From: an uncultured beta proteobacterium
GTDB taxonomy: Bacteria > Pseudomonadota > Gammaproteobacteria > Burkholderiales > Rhodocyclaceae
Direction: 5' to 3'
DNA: 10,204 nucleotides
Assembly (NCBI GenBank): GCA_903917505.1
Contig: CAIXAY010000541.1
Coordinates: 1-10,204, forward strand
Shown: piece after piece, positions 1-7,150 of the stretch
How the letters are laid out: each line of letters opens with the position of its first letter
Numbering within the stretch: position 1 is the first letter of the stretch
Made by a program: the position numbers and the translations under genes
Notes under the pieces: model-generated
Database searches by the model: none
Told to the model about the DNA's origin: nothing
What the model saw: the letters and a program-made list of their open reading frames with translations, nothing else

Positions 1-731
1 GCGGCCTGGTGGCTTCCAGCGTCGTGCCGATGCTGGCCCTGGATGGCGTCGGCTTTGCCTTCAAGGACTCGGCCAGCGTCATGAAGGCGATGGATGGCGA
101 GCTTGGCGCACTGATCCGTTCCTCGCTGTCGCAAGCCAACCTCTATGCGACCCCGAAGATCTGGGATTATGGCTTCCGGCAAATCACCTCGTCGGTGAAA
201 CCGATCAAGACGGTCGACGACATCTCCGGCATGAAGATCCGCGTGCCCGGTGCTGCCGCCTATGTCGATCTGTTCAAGGCGCTTGGTGCAGCGCCGACCA
301 GCATTCAGTTCAACGAAGTTTACCCGGCCTTGCAGACGAAGATCGTCGACGGCCAGGAGAACCCGCTGGTGACCATCCTGACTTCGAAGTTCTACGAAGT
401 TCAGAAGTATTGTTCGCTGAGCAATCACATCTGGCAGGGCAACTGGGTGCTGATCAACGGCCGCGCCTGGCGCAATCTGCCGCCCGCGCTGCAGGAAATC
501 ATGGAAAAGCGCTTGAACGAATCCGCCGTTGCGCAGCGCCAGGACCTTGCCAGCCAGATCCAGTCGTATCAGGACACGATGAGCAAGGCCGGCCTCGTCT
601 TCAACTCGGTCGACGCCGACTCGTTCAGAAAGAAGCTGACCGCCGCCGGTTATTACACCGAAGCACGGCGCAAGTTCGGCGACCCGGCCTGGAAGGTTCT
701 GGAGAATGCCGCCGGCGGAACGCTGGCATGA
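1..731 (+). CDS. TRAP transporter solute-binding protein, DctP family (5'-truncated by window edge)
   Basis: This is the C-terminal 242 residues of a periplasmic substrate-binding protein of a tripartite ATP-independent (TRAP) transporter; reading begins at base 3 and the N-terminus with its signal peptide lies outside the window. Seen: the DctP-family core GMKIRVPG (bases about 228-251). In solved DctP/SiaP-type proteins the arginine of this motif (codon 240-242) makes the salt bridge with the ligand carboxylate. The downstream FNEVYPALQTKIVDGQENP segment is the usual helix with the family QxxxVDGQENP pattern. The GTG at base 9 is internal, not a start. The stop overlaps the next gene as ATGA, so binding protein and membrane subunit are translationally coupled. 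The retained arginine argues for an organic acid ligand; sialic acid, C4-dicarboxylate, 2-oxo acid or sulfonate cannot be told apart. Family assignment is firm, substrate unknown. Confidence 0.93.
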   Translation, partial: GLVASSVVPMLALDGVGFAFKDSASVMKAMDGELGALIRSSLSQANLYATPKIWDYGFRQITSSVKPIKTVDDISGMKIRVPGAAAYVDLFKALGAAPTSIQFNEVYPALQTKIVDGQENPLVTILTSKFYEVQKYCSLSNHIWQGNWVLINGRAWRNLPPALQEIMEKRLNESAVAQRQDLASQIQSYQDTMSKAGLVFNSVDADSFRKKLTAAGYYTEARRKFGDPAWKVLENAAGGTLA

Positions 732-2593
732 ACATGACTGAAGCGTCGACGCCGGGCTTCGCTAAGCCGGTTGCGAGATTCGTCCAGGCCGCTGACCTGT
801 GGCTTGGACGGATTATCGAACTCGTGACCGCGGGTTTGATCGTCTTCGAGGTGGGCCTGCTGTTTACGGGCGTGATCGCGCGCTATGTCTTTCATCATCC
901 GATCGTCTGGTCCGACGAGATGGCCAGCAGCGTCTTCCTGTGGCTGGGCATGCTGGGCGCCGTGATCGCGCTGCGCCGCGGCGAACACCTGGCGTTCAAT
1001 GCCTTGACCAAGAAAGGCTCGCCGGCGACCCAGGCCTTCCTTCAGGCGCTGGTCATCGCCTGCATCTTCGCCATGCTCTGCCTGCTCCTGAAACCGACGC
1101 TCGAGTATGTCGAGGACGAGCAGGCGGCGATCATGCCCAACCTCGGCGTGCCGGTGAGCTGGCGCGTCTCCGGGATCGCCCTCGGGGTGGTCCTGATGCT
1201 GGTCTCCGCCGGCCTCAAGGCATGGCGCGCGGAACTCAAGCCGATGCTGGCCGGCGCGGCGGTGGTGGTGCTGATCGGCTTCGGGCTGTGGGCGCTGGGT
1301 CCGGCGCTGATCAAGATCGGCAATTTCAATCTCATCGTCTTCTTCGTCCTCATCGTCGGCACGGCGATCCTGATCGGCGTGCCGATCGGCTTCGCCTTTG
1401 CCACCGCCACGCTCAGCTATCTCGCCTTCACCACGCACACGCCCTTGTCGGTCATCGTCAACCGGCTCGATCAGGGCATGTCGCAGCCCTTGCTGATCGC
1501 CATTCCGATGTTCATCTTCCTCGGGTTGCTGATCGAAGTGACCGGCTTCGCCCGCATGATCATCGCCTTCCTCGCGGCGCTGATGGGTTTCGTTCGCGGT
1601 GGGCTTTACTATGTGCTGCTGGTGGCGATGATCCTGGTGTCCGGTATCTCCGGTTCCAAGGTCGCCGACATGGCGGCGGTGGCGCCGGGTCTGTTCCCGG
1701 AAATGCGCCGGCGCGGGGCCAAGGACGGCGACCTCGTCGGCCTGCTGGCCTCCTCGGCGGCGATGGCCGACACCATTCCGCCGAGCATCGTGCTGATCAC
1801 GCTCGGGTCGGTTACCGGCATCTCGATCGCGAGTCTATTCACGGCGGGCGTCATACCGGCGCTGGTGCTCGCCGTGGCGCTGGCCCTGGTGGTCTTCGTC
1901 CGCTCGCGCTCCGAGCCGCCGCCACAGGACGCGCGCCCCAACTGGCCGCTGATCTACAAGACTTTCATCGCGGCGATCCCGGCGATTTCCCTGCCCTTCG
2001 TCATTCGCTGGGCGGTGGTCGACGGCGTCGCGACGGCGACCGAAGTGTCCACCGTCGGCATCGTTTACGCGCTGATCGTCGGCATCCTGCTCTACCGGCC
2101 GGTGCAATGGTCGCGCTTCTATCCGGTGCTGATCGAAACCGCGTCGCTTTCCGGCGCCATCCTGTTCGTCATCGGCACCGCCACCGGCGTCGCCTGGTCG
2201 CTGACCCAGTCCGGATTTTCGTCCAGCCTGGCGGCGGCCATGCATGCGCTGTCCGGCGGGCCGCTGGGATTTCTCGCCATCACCATCGTCGTCTTCATCC
2301 TGCTCGGCAACATTCTCGAGGGCATTCCGGCGCTCCTGCTGTTCGCGCCGCTGCTGCTCCCGGTCTCGCACAGCTTCGGCATCCACGACCTGCACTATGC
2401 GATGGTGGTGGTCATCGCGATGAGCATCGGCCTGTTTGCGCCGCCGTTCGGCATCGGCTTCTACGCCGCCTGCGCCATCGGCAAGGTGTCGCCGGACCAT
2501 GCCATCGGCCACATGTGGCGCTACCTGTCGACCCTGGTCGTCGCGCTGCTGGTCATCGCCGCCGTGCCCTGGTTCTCCATCGCTTTGCTCTAG
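728..2593 (+). CDS. TRAP transporter fused permease, small (DctQ) + large (DctM) subunits
   Basis: Inner-membrane component of a Na+-coupled TRAP carboxylate transporter, 621 residues, with both membrane subunits in one chain. Residues about 20-170 are the DctQ part: four hydrophobic segments, with the WSDE motif at 61-64 followed by the RRGEH block at 83-87. Residues about 200-621 are the DctM part: GISGSKVADMAAV at 306-318, PPSI at 351-354, TATEVSTVG at 436-444, GNILEGIP at 527-534 and PPFGIGF at 572-578, all in positions expected for DctM. A hydrophobic linker (about 173-195) joins the halves, probably the extra helix typical of fused QM proteins such as SiaQM. The start at 728 is chosen because it overlaps the dctP stop as ATGA and has GGCGGA at 714-719, eight bases upstream. 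A longer open frame from 410 would run through dctP and is not credible. The partner is the binding protein just upstream. Confidence 0.95.
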   Translation: MNMTEASTPGFAKPVARFVQAADLWLGRIIELVTAGLIVFEVGLLFTGVIARYVFHHPIVWSDEMASSVFLWLGMLGAVIALRRGEHLAFNALTKKGSPATQAFLQALVIACIFAMLCLLLKPTLEYVEDEQAAIMPNLGVPVSWRVSGIALGVVLMLVSAGLKAWRAELKPMLAGAAVVVLIGFGLWALGPALIKIGNFNLIVFFVLIVGTAILIGVPIGFAFATATLSYLAFTTHTPLSVIVNRLDQGMSQPLLIAIPMFIFLGLLIEVTGFARMIIAFLAALMGFVRGGLYYVLLVAMILVSGISGSKVADMAAVAPGLFPEMRRRGAKDGDLVGLLASSAAMADTIPPSIVLITLGSVTGISIASLFTAGVIPALVLAVALALVVFVRSRSEPPPQDARPNWPLIYKTFIAAIPAISLPFVIRWAVVDGVATATEVSTVGIVYALIVGILLYRPVQWSRFYPVLIETASLSGAILFVIGTATGVAWSLTQSGFSSSLAAAMHALSGGPLGFLAITIVVFILLGNILEGIPALLLFAPLLLPVSHSFGIHDLHYAMVVVIAMSIGLFAPPFGIGFYAACAIGKVSPDHAIGHMWRYLSTLVVALLVIAAVPWFSIALL

Positions 2594-2635
2594 CAAGGAC
2601 AAGGCGAGCAATTCATCACTGAAGGAAGCAAGAAA

Positions 2636-4381
2636 ATGAGCAAAGAATTGACCGGCGCCATGTACATGGCGCAGTGCCTGAAGGACGAGGGCGTCGAGAA
2701 AGTCTTCGGCGAGTGCGGCCATACCAATTACGCCTTGATCGACGCCTGCCAGCGGCATGGCATCGAGTACGTCTCGTTCCGCCATGAACAGCAGGCCGGC
2801 CACGCCGCCGACGCCTACGCCCGGCTGTCGAAGAAACTGGCGGTCCTGAACGTGCATCTGTCGCCCGGATTGACCAACGTGCTCACCGGCGTCGCCTCGG
2901 CGGCGATGGACGGCACGCCGATGCTGGTGATCACCGGCAATACGCCGTCATATCACAATCCGCGCGAAGCGCATCAGAGCATGCGCTTGCACGCCGACGC
3001 CTCGCAGGGCGACCTATTCCGGCCGATCTGCAAGCGGGTGTGGCGCGTCGACGATGCCAAGCTCTTGCCGGAGGTCGTGCACCGGGCGCTGAACCTCGCG
3101 CAGACGGGCCGTTCGGGCGCGGTGCTGATCGACGTGCCGATGAACGTCTTCTCGCAGAAGATCGCCGACGCAGCGCCGCCGCGCAACCGGCGGCCGAATT
3201 TCCCGCGCGCCGTCGCCGACGCCGAAGGCCTGGCCGAAGCCGCCAAGCTGATCGCCGGCGCGAAGAATCCGGTGATCTACGCCGGCAATGGGGTCAACCT
3301 GTCGGGCGCGACGGGGGAACTCGCGGCGCTAGCGCAGCTCTTGCAGGCGCCGGTCGCTACCACCTTGGTCGGCAAGGGCATCTTCCCCGAGTCCGATCCG
3401 CTGTCGGTTGGCGTGACCGGCATCTGGGGTTCGCGCGCGGCCAACGACATCTGCCTCAACGCCGATGTCATTTTGGCCGTCGGCACCGCCTTCGGCGAAG
3501 CCGACTGCAGCTCGTGGAATCCCGGCTACACCTTCGACTTTTCCAAAACGAAACTGATCCAGATCGACCTGGACCCGCAGGAAATCGGCAAGAGCTATGC
3601 CGCGGACATCGGCCTCGTCGGTGACGCCAAGGCCAGCCTGGCGGCACTCATCGCCGTCCTGCGCAAGTCGCCGCGCAATGCCATCGCCATCAACGCACAG
3701 GCGGGCGTGGTCGCCGAGCGCAAGGCGGCGTGGAAAGAGGAACTCAAGGATTCACAGCTGAACGGCGACAAGCCGATTCACCCGGCGCGCCTGTTGATGG
3801 AGTTGTCGAAAGCCGCGCCCGACGACGTGGTTTTCGTCACCGACGTCGGCTGGAACAAGAACGGCGCGGGGCAGCAGCTCGAGATCAAGCGCCCGGGCGG
3901 TTTCGTCACCAGCGGCGGCATGGCGACCATGGGTTTTTCGCCAGCCGCGGCGATCGGCGCCAAGCTCGGCGCGCCGGAGCGGAAAGTCGTTTGCCTGGTC
4001 GGCGACGGCGGCCTTATGTCGGTGCTCGGTTCGCTCGCCACCGCCGTCGAACTCAATATCCCGGTGCTCTGGGTGCTGTTCAACAACTTCTGCTACTCGA
4101 CCATACGCACCGTCGGGTCGACCTACTTCAACAACCGCTACGGAACCATGTTCAGTACACCAGACGGCAAGCAATACAACCCCGACTTCATGCTGCTGGC
4201 CAAATCTTTCGGCATCGCCTCGGCGCTCGTCGAGGAGCCGGACCAACTCGCCGGACAGCTGCAAGCGGCGATGGCGATCGACGCGCCCTTCCTGCTCGAA
4301 GTGCGCACGCGCGGCGACCTGCCGATGCCGCGCACCGGCTGGTGGGATATCGCCGAATTCCTCGAAGGCGGCAATGACTGA
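2636..4381 (+). CDS. Thiamine diphosphate-dependent enzyme, acetolactate synthase/decarboxylase-like
   Basis: A 581-residue ThDP enzyme with the three usual domains: N-terminal PYR domain (about 4-180), central domain (about 195-340, with IDLDPQEIG at 310-318) and C-terminal PP domain (about 395-560). Seen: the catalytic activating glutamate E51 in FRHEQ, and the ThDP/Mg-binding motif GDGG at 456-459 followed 24 residues later by NN at 483-484. Known: this superfamily includes acetolactate synthase, oxalyl-CoA decarboxylase, 2-hydroxyacyl-CoA lyase, sulfopyruvate decarboxylase and benzoylformate decarboxylase. Context argues against biosynthetic IlvB, since no regulatory subunit follows and it sits between a TRAP transporter and an acylating aldehyde dehydrogenase. 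Inference: it probably decarboxylates or cleaves the imported acid, or its CoA ester, to a product used by the next enzyme. AAGGA at 2622-2626, nine bases upstream, supports the start. It is 42 bp after dctQM. Confidence 0.9.
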   Translation: MSKELTGAMYMAQCLKDEGVEKVFGECGHTNYALIDACQRHGIEYVSFRHEQQAGHAADAYARLSKKLAVLNVHLSPGLTNVLTGVASAAMDGTPMLVITGNTPSYHNPREAHQSMRLHADASQGDLFRPICKRVWRVDDAKLLPEVVHRALNLAQTGRSGAVLIDVPMNVFSQKIADAAPPRNRRPNFPRAVADAEGLAEAAKLIAGAKNPVIYAGNGVNLSGATGELAALAQLLQAPVATTLVGKGIFPESDPLSVGVTGIWGSRAANDICLNADVILAVGTAFGEADCSSWNPGYTFDFSKTKLIQIDLDPQEIGKSYAADIGLVGDAKASLAALIAVLRKSPRNAIAINAQAGVVAERKAAWKEELKDSQLNGDKPIHPARLLMELSKAAPDDVVFVTDVGWNKNGAGQQLEIKRPGGFVTSGGMATMGFSPAAAIGAKLGAPERKVVCLVGDGGLMSVLGSLATAVELNIPVLWVLFNNFCYSTIRTVGSTYFNNRYGTMFSTPDGKQYNPDFMLLAKSFGIASALVEEPDQLAGQLQAAMAIDAPFLLEVRTRGDLPMPRTGWWDIAEFLEGGND

Positions 4382-4397
4382 CGGCGCTAACGCGCCG
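4382..4397 (+). other. Intercistronic hairpin between ThDP enzyme and dehydrogenase genes
   Basis: A perfect 6-bp stem CGGCGC/GCGCCG with a TAAC tetraloop begins directly after the stop codon of the ThDP-enzyme gene and ends at the first base of the GGGAGAG ribosome binding site. No T-run follows, so an intrinsic terminator is unlikely. It could mark an mRNA processing or stability element, or tune translation of the next gene; this role is inferred only from position. Confidence 0.4.
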
Positions 4398-4403
4398 GGA
4401 GAG
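4397..4403 (+). promoter_or_regulatory. Ribosome binding site of the acylating aldehyde dehydrogenase gene
   Basis: GGGAGAG lies four bases before the ATG at 4408. It is the most purine-rich Shine-Dalgarno-like site in the cassette, though its spacing to the ATG is short. It fixes the start of the dehydrogenase. Its first G also closes the stem of the hairpin just upstream, so folding could affect access. Confidence 0.6.
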
Positions 4404-4407
4404 ATTT

Positions 4408-5814
4408 ATGGCTAGAGACATCACCGACGAAGAGCGCAAGGAAGCGCAAGCGATGCTGCAGAAGGCGCGCGCCGCGATGAAGGCGATCGATGGCTACGAC
4501 CAGGAGCGCGTCGACGACCTGGCGCGCGCCGTCGCCTGGGCGATCGCCAACGAAAAGACTTTCGTCAGGCTGACCGAGATGGCCGTCGGCGAAAGCCAGA
4601 TGGGCAATGCCGACGGCGCCGTGACGCGCCGCTTCAAGATCATCGGCATCCTGCGCGACGCGCTGCGCCAGAAGAGCGTCGGCATCATCGAGGCGCTTCC
4701 CGAAAAGGGCATCGTCAAGTACGCCAAGCCGGCCGGCGTCATCGCCGGGCTGCTGCCGGTGACCAATCCGGTGGTGACCATGGTGGCCATGACGATCAAT
4801 GCCGTGAAGTGCCGCGACGCCCTGATCTTCACGCCGCATCCGGCGAGCAAGGCGACCGCGCTCGAGGTCGAGCGCATCCTGCGCGCCGCGCTCGCAGCGG
4901 CCGGCGCGCCGCCCGACCTCGTGCAGTGTTTCGCCCGGCCGAGCATCCCGCTCGCCCAGGAATTGATGGCGATCTGCGACCTGACGATCGCCACCGGCGG
5001 CCCGGCGATGGTCAAGGCCGCTTACGGCAGCGGCAAGCCGGCCTATGGCGTCGGCGCCGGCAACGCGACCGTGGTCGTCGACGAGACCGCCGACATCGCG
5101 GAAGCGGCGCGCAACACGCGCATCAGCAAGATCCACAACAACGGCTCGGGCTGCTCCTGCGACGGCAATCTGATCATCGAGGAGAGCGTCTACGATGCGA
5201 TGGTCGCGCAGCTGCAGAAGGAAGGCGGCTATCTGTGCAACGCGGCGGAAAAGGAGAAGCTCAAGGCGGTGATGTGGGACGCCGAGAATCATCGCCGCAT
5301 CGAAACCGTCGCGCGTTCGGCCAGCGTCATCGCCGAACAGGCGGGGATAGACATCGGCGCCGCGAAATTCATCTTCGTCGAGCAGGACAAGATCGGCAAG
5401 GCGCATGTGTTCTCCGGCGAGAAGCTCGCGCCGGTGCTCGCGGTCTTCAAGTACGGCCGGGGTTTCGACAACGCGCTCAAGCGGGTCGCGCAGATTTTCG
5501 AAGTCGGCGGCAAGGGCCATTCCTGCGGCATCGCCTCGTACAATGACGAGCACATCGACCGGCTGGCGCTGATGGCGCCGGTCAGCCGCATCATGGTGCG
5601 CCAGCCGAATGTCTCGGGCAACGCCGGCTCCTTCACCAACGGCATGCCGATGACCGCCTCCCTCGGCTGCGGCACCTGGGGCGGCAACATCATCAGCGAG
5701 AACGTCACGACCAAGCATTTCATGAACACCACCTGGGTGAGCCGGACGATTCCCGAAGACAAACCGGGCGAACAGGAAATCTTCGGCAAGTACTACAATT
5801 CGGCCACCTTCTGA
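4408..5814 (+). CDS. CoA-acylating aldehyde dehydrogenase
   Basis: A 468-residue NAD(P)-dependent aldehyde dehydrogenase of the acylating type (EutE/AdhE-N/SucD/SauS-like), converting an aldehyde plus CoA to an acyl-CoA, or the reverse. Seen: PVTNP at 117-121, the block TGGPAMVKAAYGSGKPAYG at 196-214 with VGAGN at 215-219, and the C-terminal LGCGTWGGN at 419-427 followed by KHFMN at 436-440, all diagnostic of acylating rather than hydrolytic ALDHs. The catalytic cysteine should be C249 in NNGSGCSCDG, by alignment in mind to the NGxxC of AdhE. C251 lies two residues further on, where relatives often have serine. Upstream is the ThDP enzyme (26-bp gap) and downstream the CitE-like lyase (14-bp gap), so its aldehyde is probably made by one of these. 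Sulfoacetaldehyde dehydrogenase (acylating) is a possible label, but the substrate cannot be proven from sequence. Confidence 0.9.
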   Translation: MARDITDEERKEAQAMLQKARAAMKAIDGYDQERVDDLARAVAWAIANEKTFVRLTEMAVGESQMGNADGAVTRRFKIIGILRDALRQKSVGIIEALPEKGIVKYAKPAGVIAGLLPVTNPVVTMVAMTINAVKCRDALIFTPHPASKATALEVERILRAALAAAGAPPDLVQCFARPSIPLAQELMAICDLTIATGGPAMVKAAYGSGKPAYGVGAGNATVVVDETADIAEAARNTRISKIHNNGSGCSCDGNLIIEESVYDAMVAQLQKEGGYLCNAAEKEKLKAVMWDAENHRRIETVARSASVIAEQAGIDIGAAKFIFVEQDKIGKAHVFSGEKLAPVLAVFKYGRGFDNALKRVAQIFEVGGKGHSCGIASYNDEHIDRLALMAPVSRIMVRQPNVSGNAGSFTNGMPMTASLGCGTWGGNIISENVTTKHFMNTTWVSRTIPEDKPGEQEIFGKYYNSATF

Positions 5815-5828
5815 ATTGGAAAACATCG

Positions 5829-6779
5829 ATGAATACAGCTTGCGGCCGACGAGATGACGATGGAGCGAGCGGCGCGTGCGCCGGGATGCCGGTCTGGCGC
5901 TCGCTGCTCTACGTTCCGGCGTACGTCGAGAAGTTCGTCGCGGCCGCCTCGACCCGCGGCGCCGATGCGATCATTCTCGATCTCGAGGACAGCGTGCCGC
6001 CCGAGCAGAAAGCGCACGCCCGAGCGATGGTCCAGTCGGCTGCCGAGCAAGTCGCGCGCGCGGGCGCCGACGTGGTGGTGCGGATCAATCGCCCGCTGGC
6101 AATGGCCGTGCGCGACATCGAGGCGGCGGTCGGCCCGCGCGTCGCCGCGCTGTCGCTGCCCAAGATCGAAAGCGCGGCGCACGTGCAACTGCTCGCCGAG
6201 GTCGTCTCCGATATCGAGGCTGAACGCGATTTGCCGCTGCGCCACACCCGCTTCATCGTGCTGATCGAGTCCGCGCTGGGCCTTTCGGAGATTGCCGACA
6301 TCGCCCGCGCCAGCCCGCGCATCGTGGCGATGACGCTCGGCGGCGAAGACTACGCTCATGACGTCGGCATGGAGGCCGGCGATGAGACCTTGCTGCTGCC
6401 CAAGCAGCAGTTGATCCAGGCTTGCGCCGTGGCGCGCATCATGCCGCTCGGCACGCTCGGATCGATCGCCCGCCTCGACGACGCTGCGGCCTATCTGGCC
6501 ATGGCGCAGCGATCGCGGCGCTTTGGATTTGTCGGCTCGAGCTGCATCCATCCGCGGCAGGTGCCGCTGCTCAACGAGGCCTTCACGCCGAGCGCGGAGG
6601 AGACGGCGCATGCGGCGCGGGTCGTGGCGCAGGCGGCGGAAGCCGAGCGCGCCGGCAAAGGGGCCTTCGTCCTCGACGGCAAAATGATCGACGCGCCCAT
6701 CGTGGCGCGTGCCCGGCAGCTGCTCGCACGGCAGGCCGCCATTGCGGCGATCGGAAAACGACAGGTCAGCGGCGCATAG
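5829..6779 (+). CDS. CitE-like HpcH/HpaI aldolase family CoA-ester lyase
   Basis: A 316-residue protein of the CitE/malyl-CoA lyase/CLYBL branch of the HpcH/HpaI family. These Mg2+-dependent TIM-barrel enzymes form or break a C-C bond next to a CoA thioester, typically with glyoxylate, pyruvate or oxaloacetate as partner. Seen: DLED at 51-54, RIN at 86-88, PKIES at 111-115, LIESALGL at 145-152 (E147 as metal ligand), GGEDYAHD at 171-178, SCIHPRQV at 238-245 and DGKMIDAP at 283-290. In solved relatives the last motif carries a catalytic aspartate supplied to the neighbouring subunit (here D288). The family-like part begins at M20 (MPVWRSLLYVP, ATG at 5886). The first 19 residues are polar, lack homology that I recognise, and have only a weak GGA upstream, so 5886 may be the real start. 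It is the last gene of the likely operon. Malyl-CoA, citramalyl-CoA or 3-hydroxyacyl-CoA lyase activity is possible. Confidence 0.88.
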   Translation: MNTACGRRDDDGASGACAGMPVWRSLLYVPAYVEKFVAAASTRGADAIILDLEDSVPPEQKAHARAMVQSAAEQVARAGADVVVRINRPLAMAVRDIEAAVGPRVAALSLPKIESAAHVQLLAEVVSDIEAERDLPLRHTRFIVLIESALGLSEIADIARASPRIVAMTLGGEDYAHDVGMEAGDETLLLPKQQLIQACAVARIMPLGTLGSIARLDDAAAYLAMAQRSRRFGFVGSSCIHPRQVPLLNEAFTPSAEETAHAARVVAQAAEAERAGKGAFVLDGKMIDAPIVARARQLLARQAAIAAIGKRQVSGA

Positions 6780-7150
6780 TCCGCGCCGCTTCAAAACTCG
6801 ATGACCGTGCCGACGAAGGCCGGGATAAAAGGCTCGCCGAAGGCCTGCTGTAGTTTGGCCATCACGTGAAACCCGGTGCAGAGATCGGCGGCGACGAAGT
6901 CCGGCGAAATGCAGCTCGACACTGACGATGGAAAAGCACGGCCTGAAAGCGTCATCGTGCAGGCAGACGTGCCTGGCATCATCTCCGGTCCCGCGAAGTC
7001 GCTTCTGGTGGAGTAAATTAGGTCACAATCCCGTTTCATAAAGGTGGCGCGTTCGTTCGGGCCAGGCGTTTGAAACGTGCAGTCCGATTTTGACCGCCAG
7101 GTCGCAGTGCAAATCCGCCGCGTTCCCATGAGCGGCAGCTGAGATTCTTA
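6780..7150. other. 371-bp intergenic region between the lyase gene and sulP
   Basis: No complete gene is convincing here. The left half may carry the tail of a decayed minus-strand gene. A perfect 6-bp hairpin CAGGCA/TGCCTG with a GACG loop lies at 6960-6975, without a T-run. The right half contains the most AT-rich stretch in the gap (about 7008-7042), where a sulP promoter could lie. A TTGACC at 7090-7095 lacks a matching -10 box. No terminator with a T-tract was found after the lyase gene. Confidence 0.5.
6791..7039 (-). pseudogene. Possible remnant of a minus-strand gene (C-terminal end)
   Basis: A minus-strand open frame of 82 codons from the ATG at 7039 to the TGA at 6791. Its last about 38 codons, ending FIPAFVGTVIEF, have the G/C-rich third positions of a real gene and a plausible protein composition. 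The upstream half does not: its codons are irregular and no ribosome binding site precedes the ATG. In another minus frame the stretch before about 6906 reads plausibly (RPCFSIVSVELHFAG), so a single frameshift near 6899-6909 would join two protein-like halves. I do not recognise the family. It may equally be chance open frame in GC-rich intergenic DNA. Confidence 0.25.

Noticed and set aside
410..727. N-terminal extension of the dctQM frame back to 410
   Set aside because: It would lie wholly within dctP in another frame and looks like shadow sequence. The ATG at 728 has ATGA coupling and a ribosome binding site.
799..2622. A 607-codon + strand frame overlapping dctQM
   Set aside because: Arg/Gly/His-rich out-of-frame shadow; the in-frame product has clear DctQ and DctM motifs.
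2636..4381. Biosynthetic acetolactate synthase (ilvB) assignment
   Set aside because: No small regulatory subunit or ilvC neighbour, and the context is catabolic, so only the superfamily is named.
4387..5826. A 479-codon minus-strand open frame antisense to the dehydrogenase gene
   Set aside because: It is His/Asp/Arg-rich and low in typical motifs, and mirrors a gene with clear ALDH motifs on the + strand. Long antisense frames are expected in GC-rich coding DNA.
6960..6975. Hairpin CAGGCA/TGCCTG as a terminator for the cassette
   Set aside because: No T-tract on either strand, and it lies 180 bp past the last stop codon.
7090..7095. TTGACC as a -35 box for sulP
   Set aside because: No -10-like hexamer at 16-18 bases downstream.
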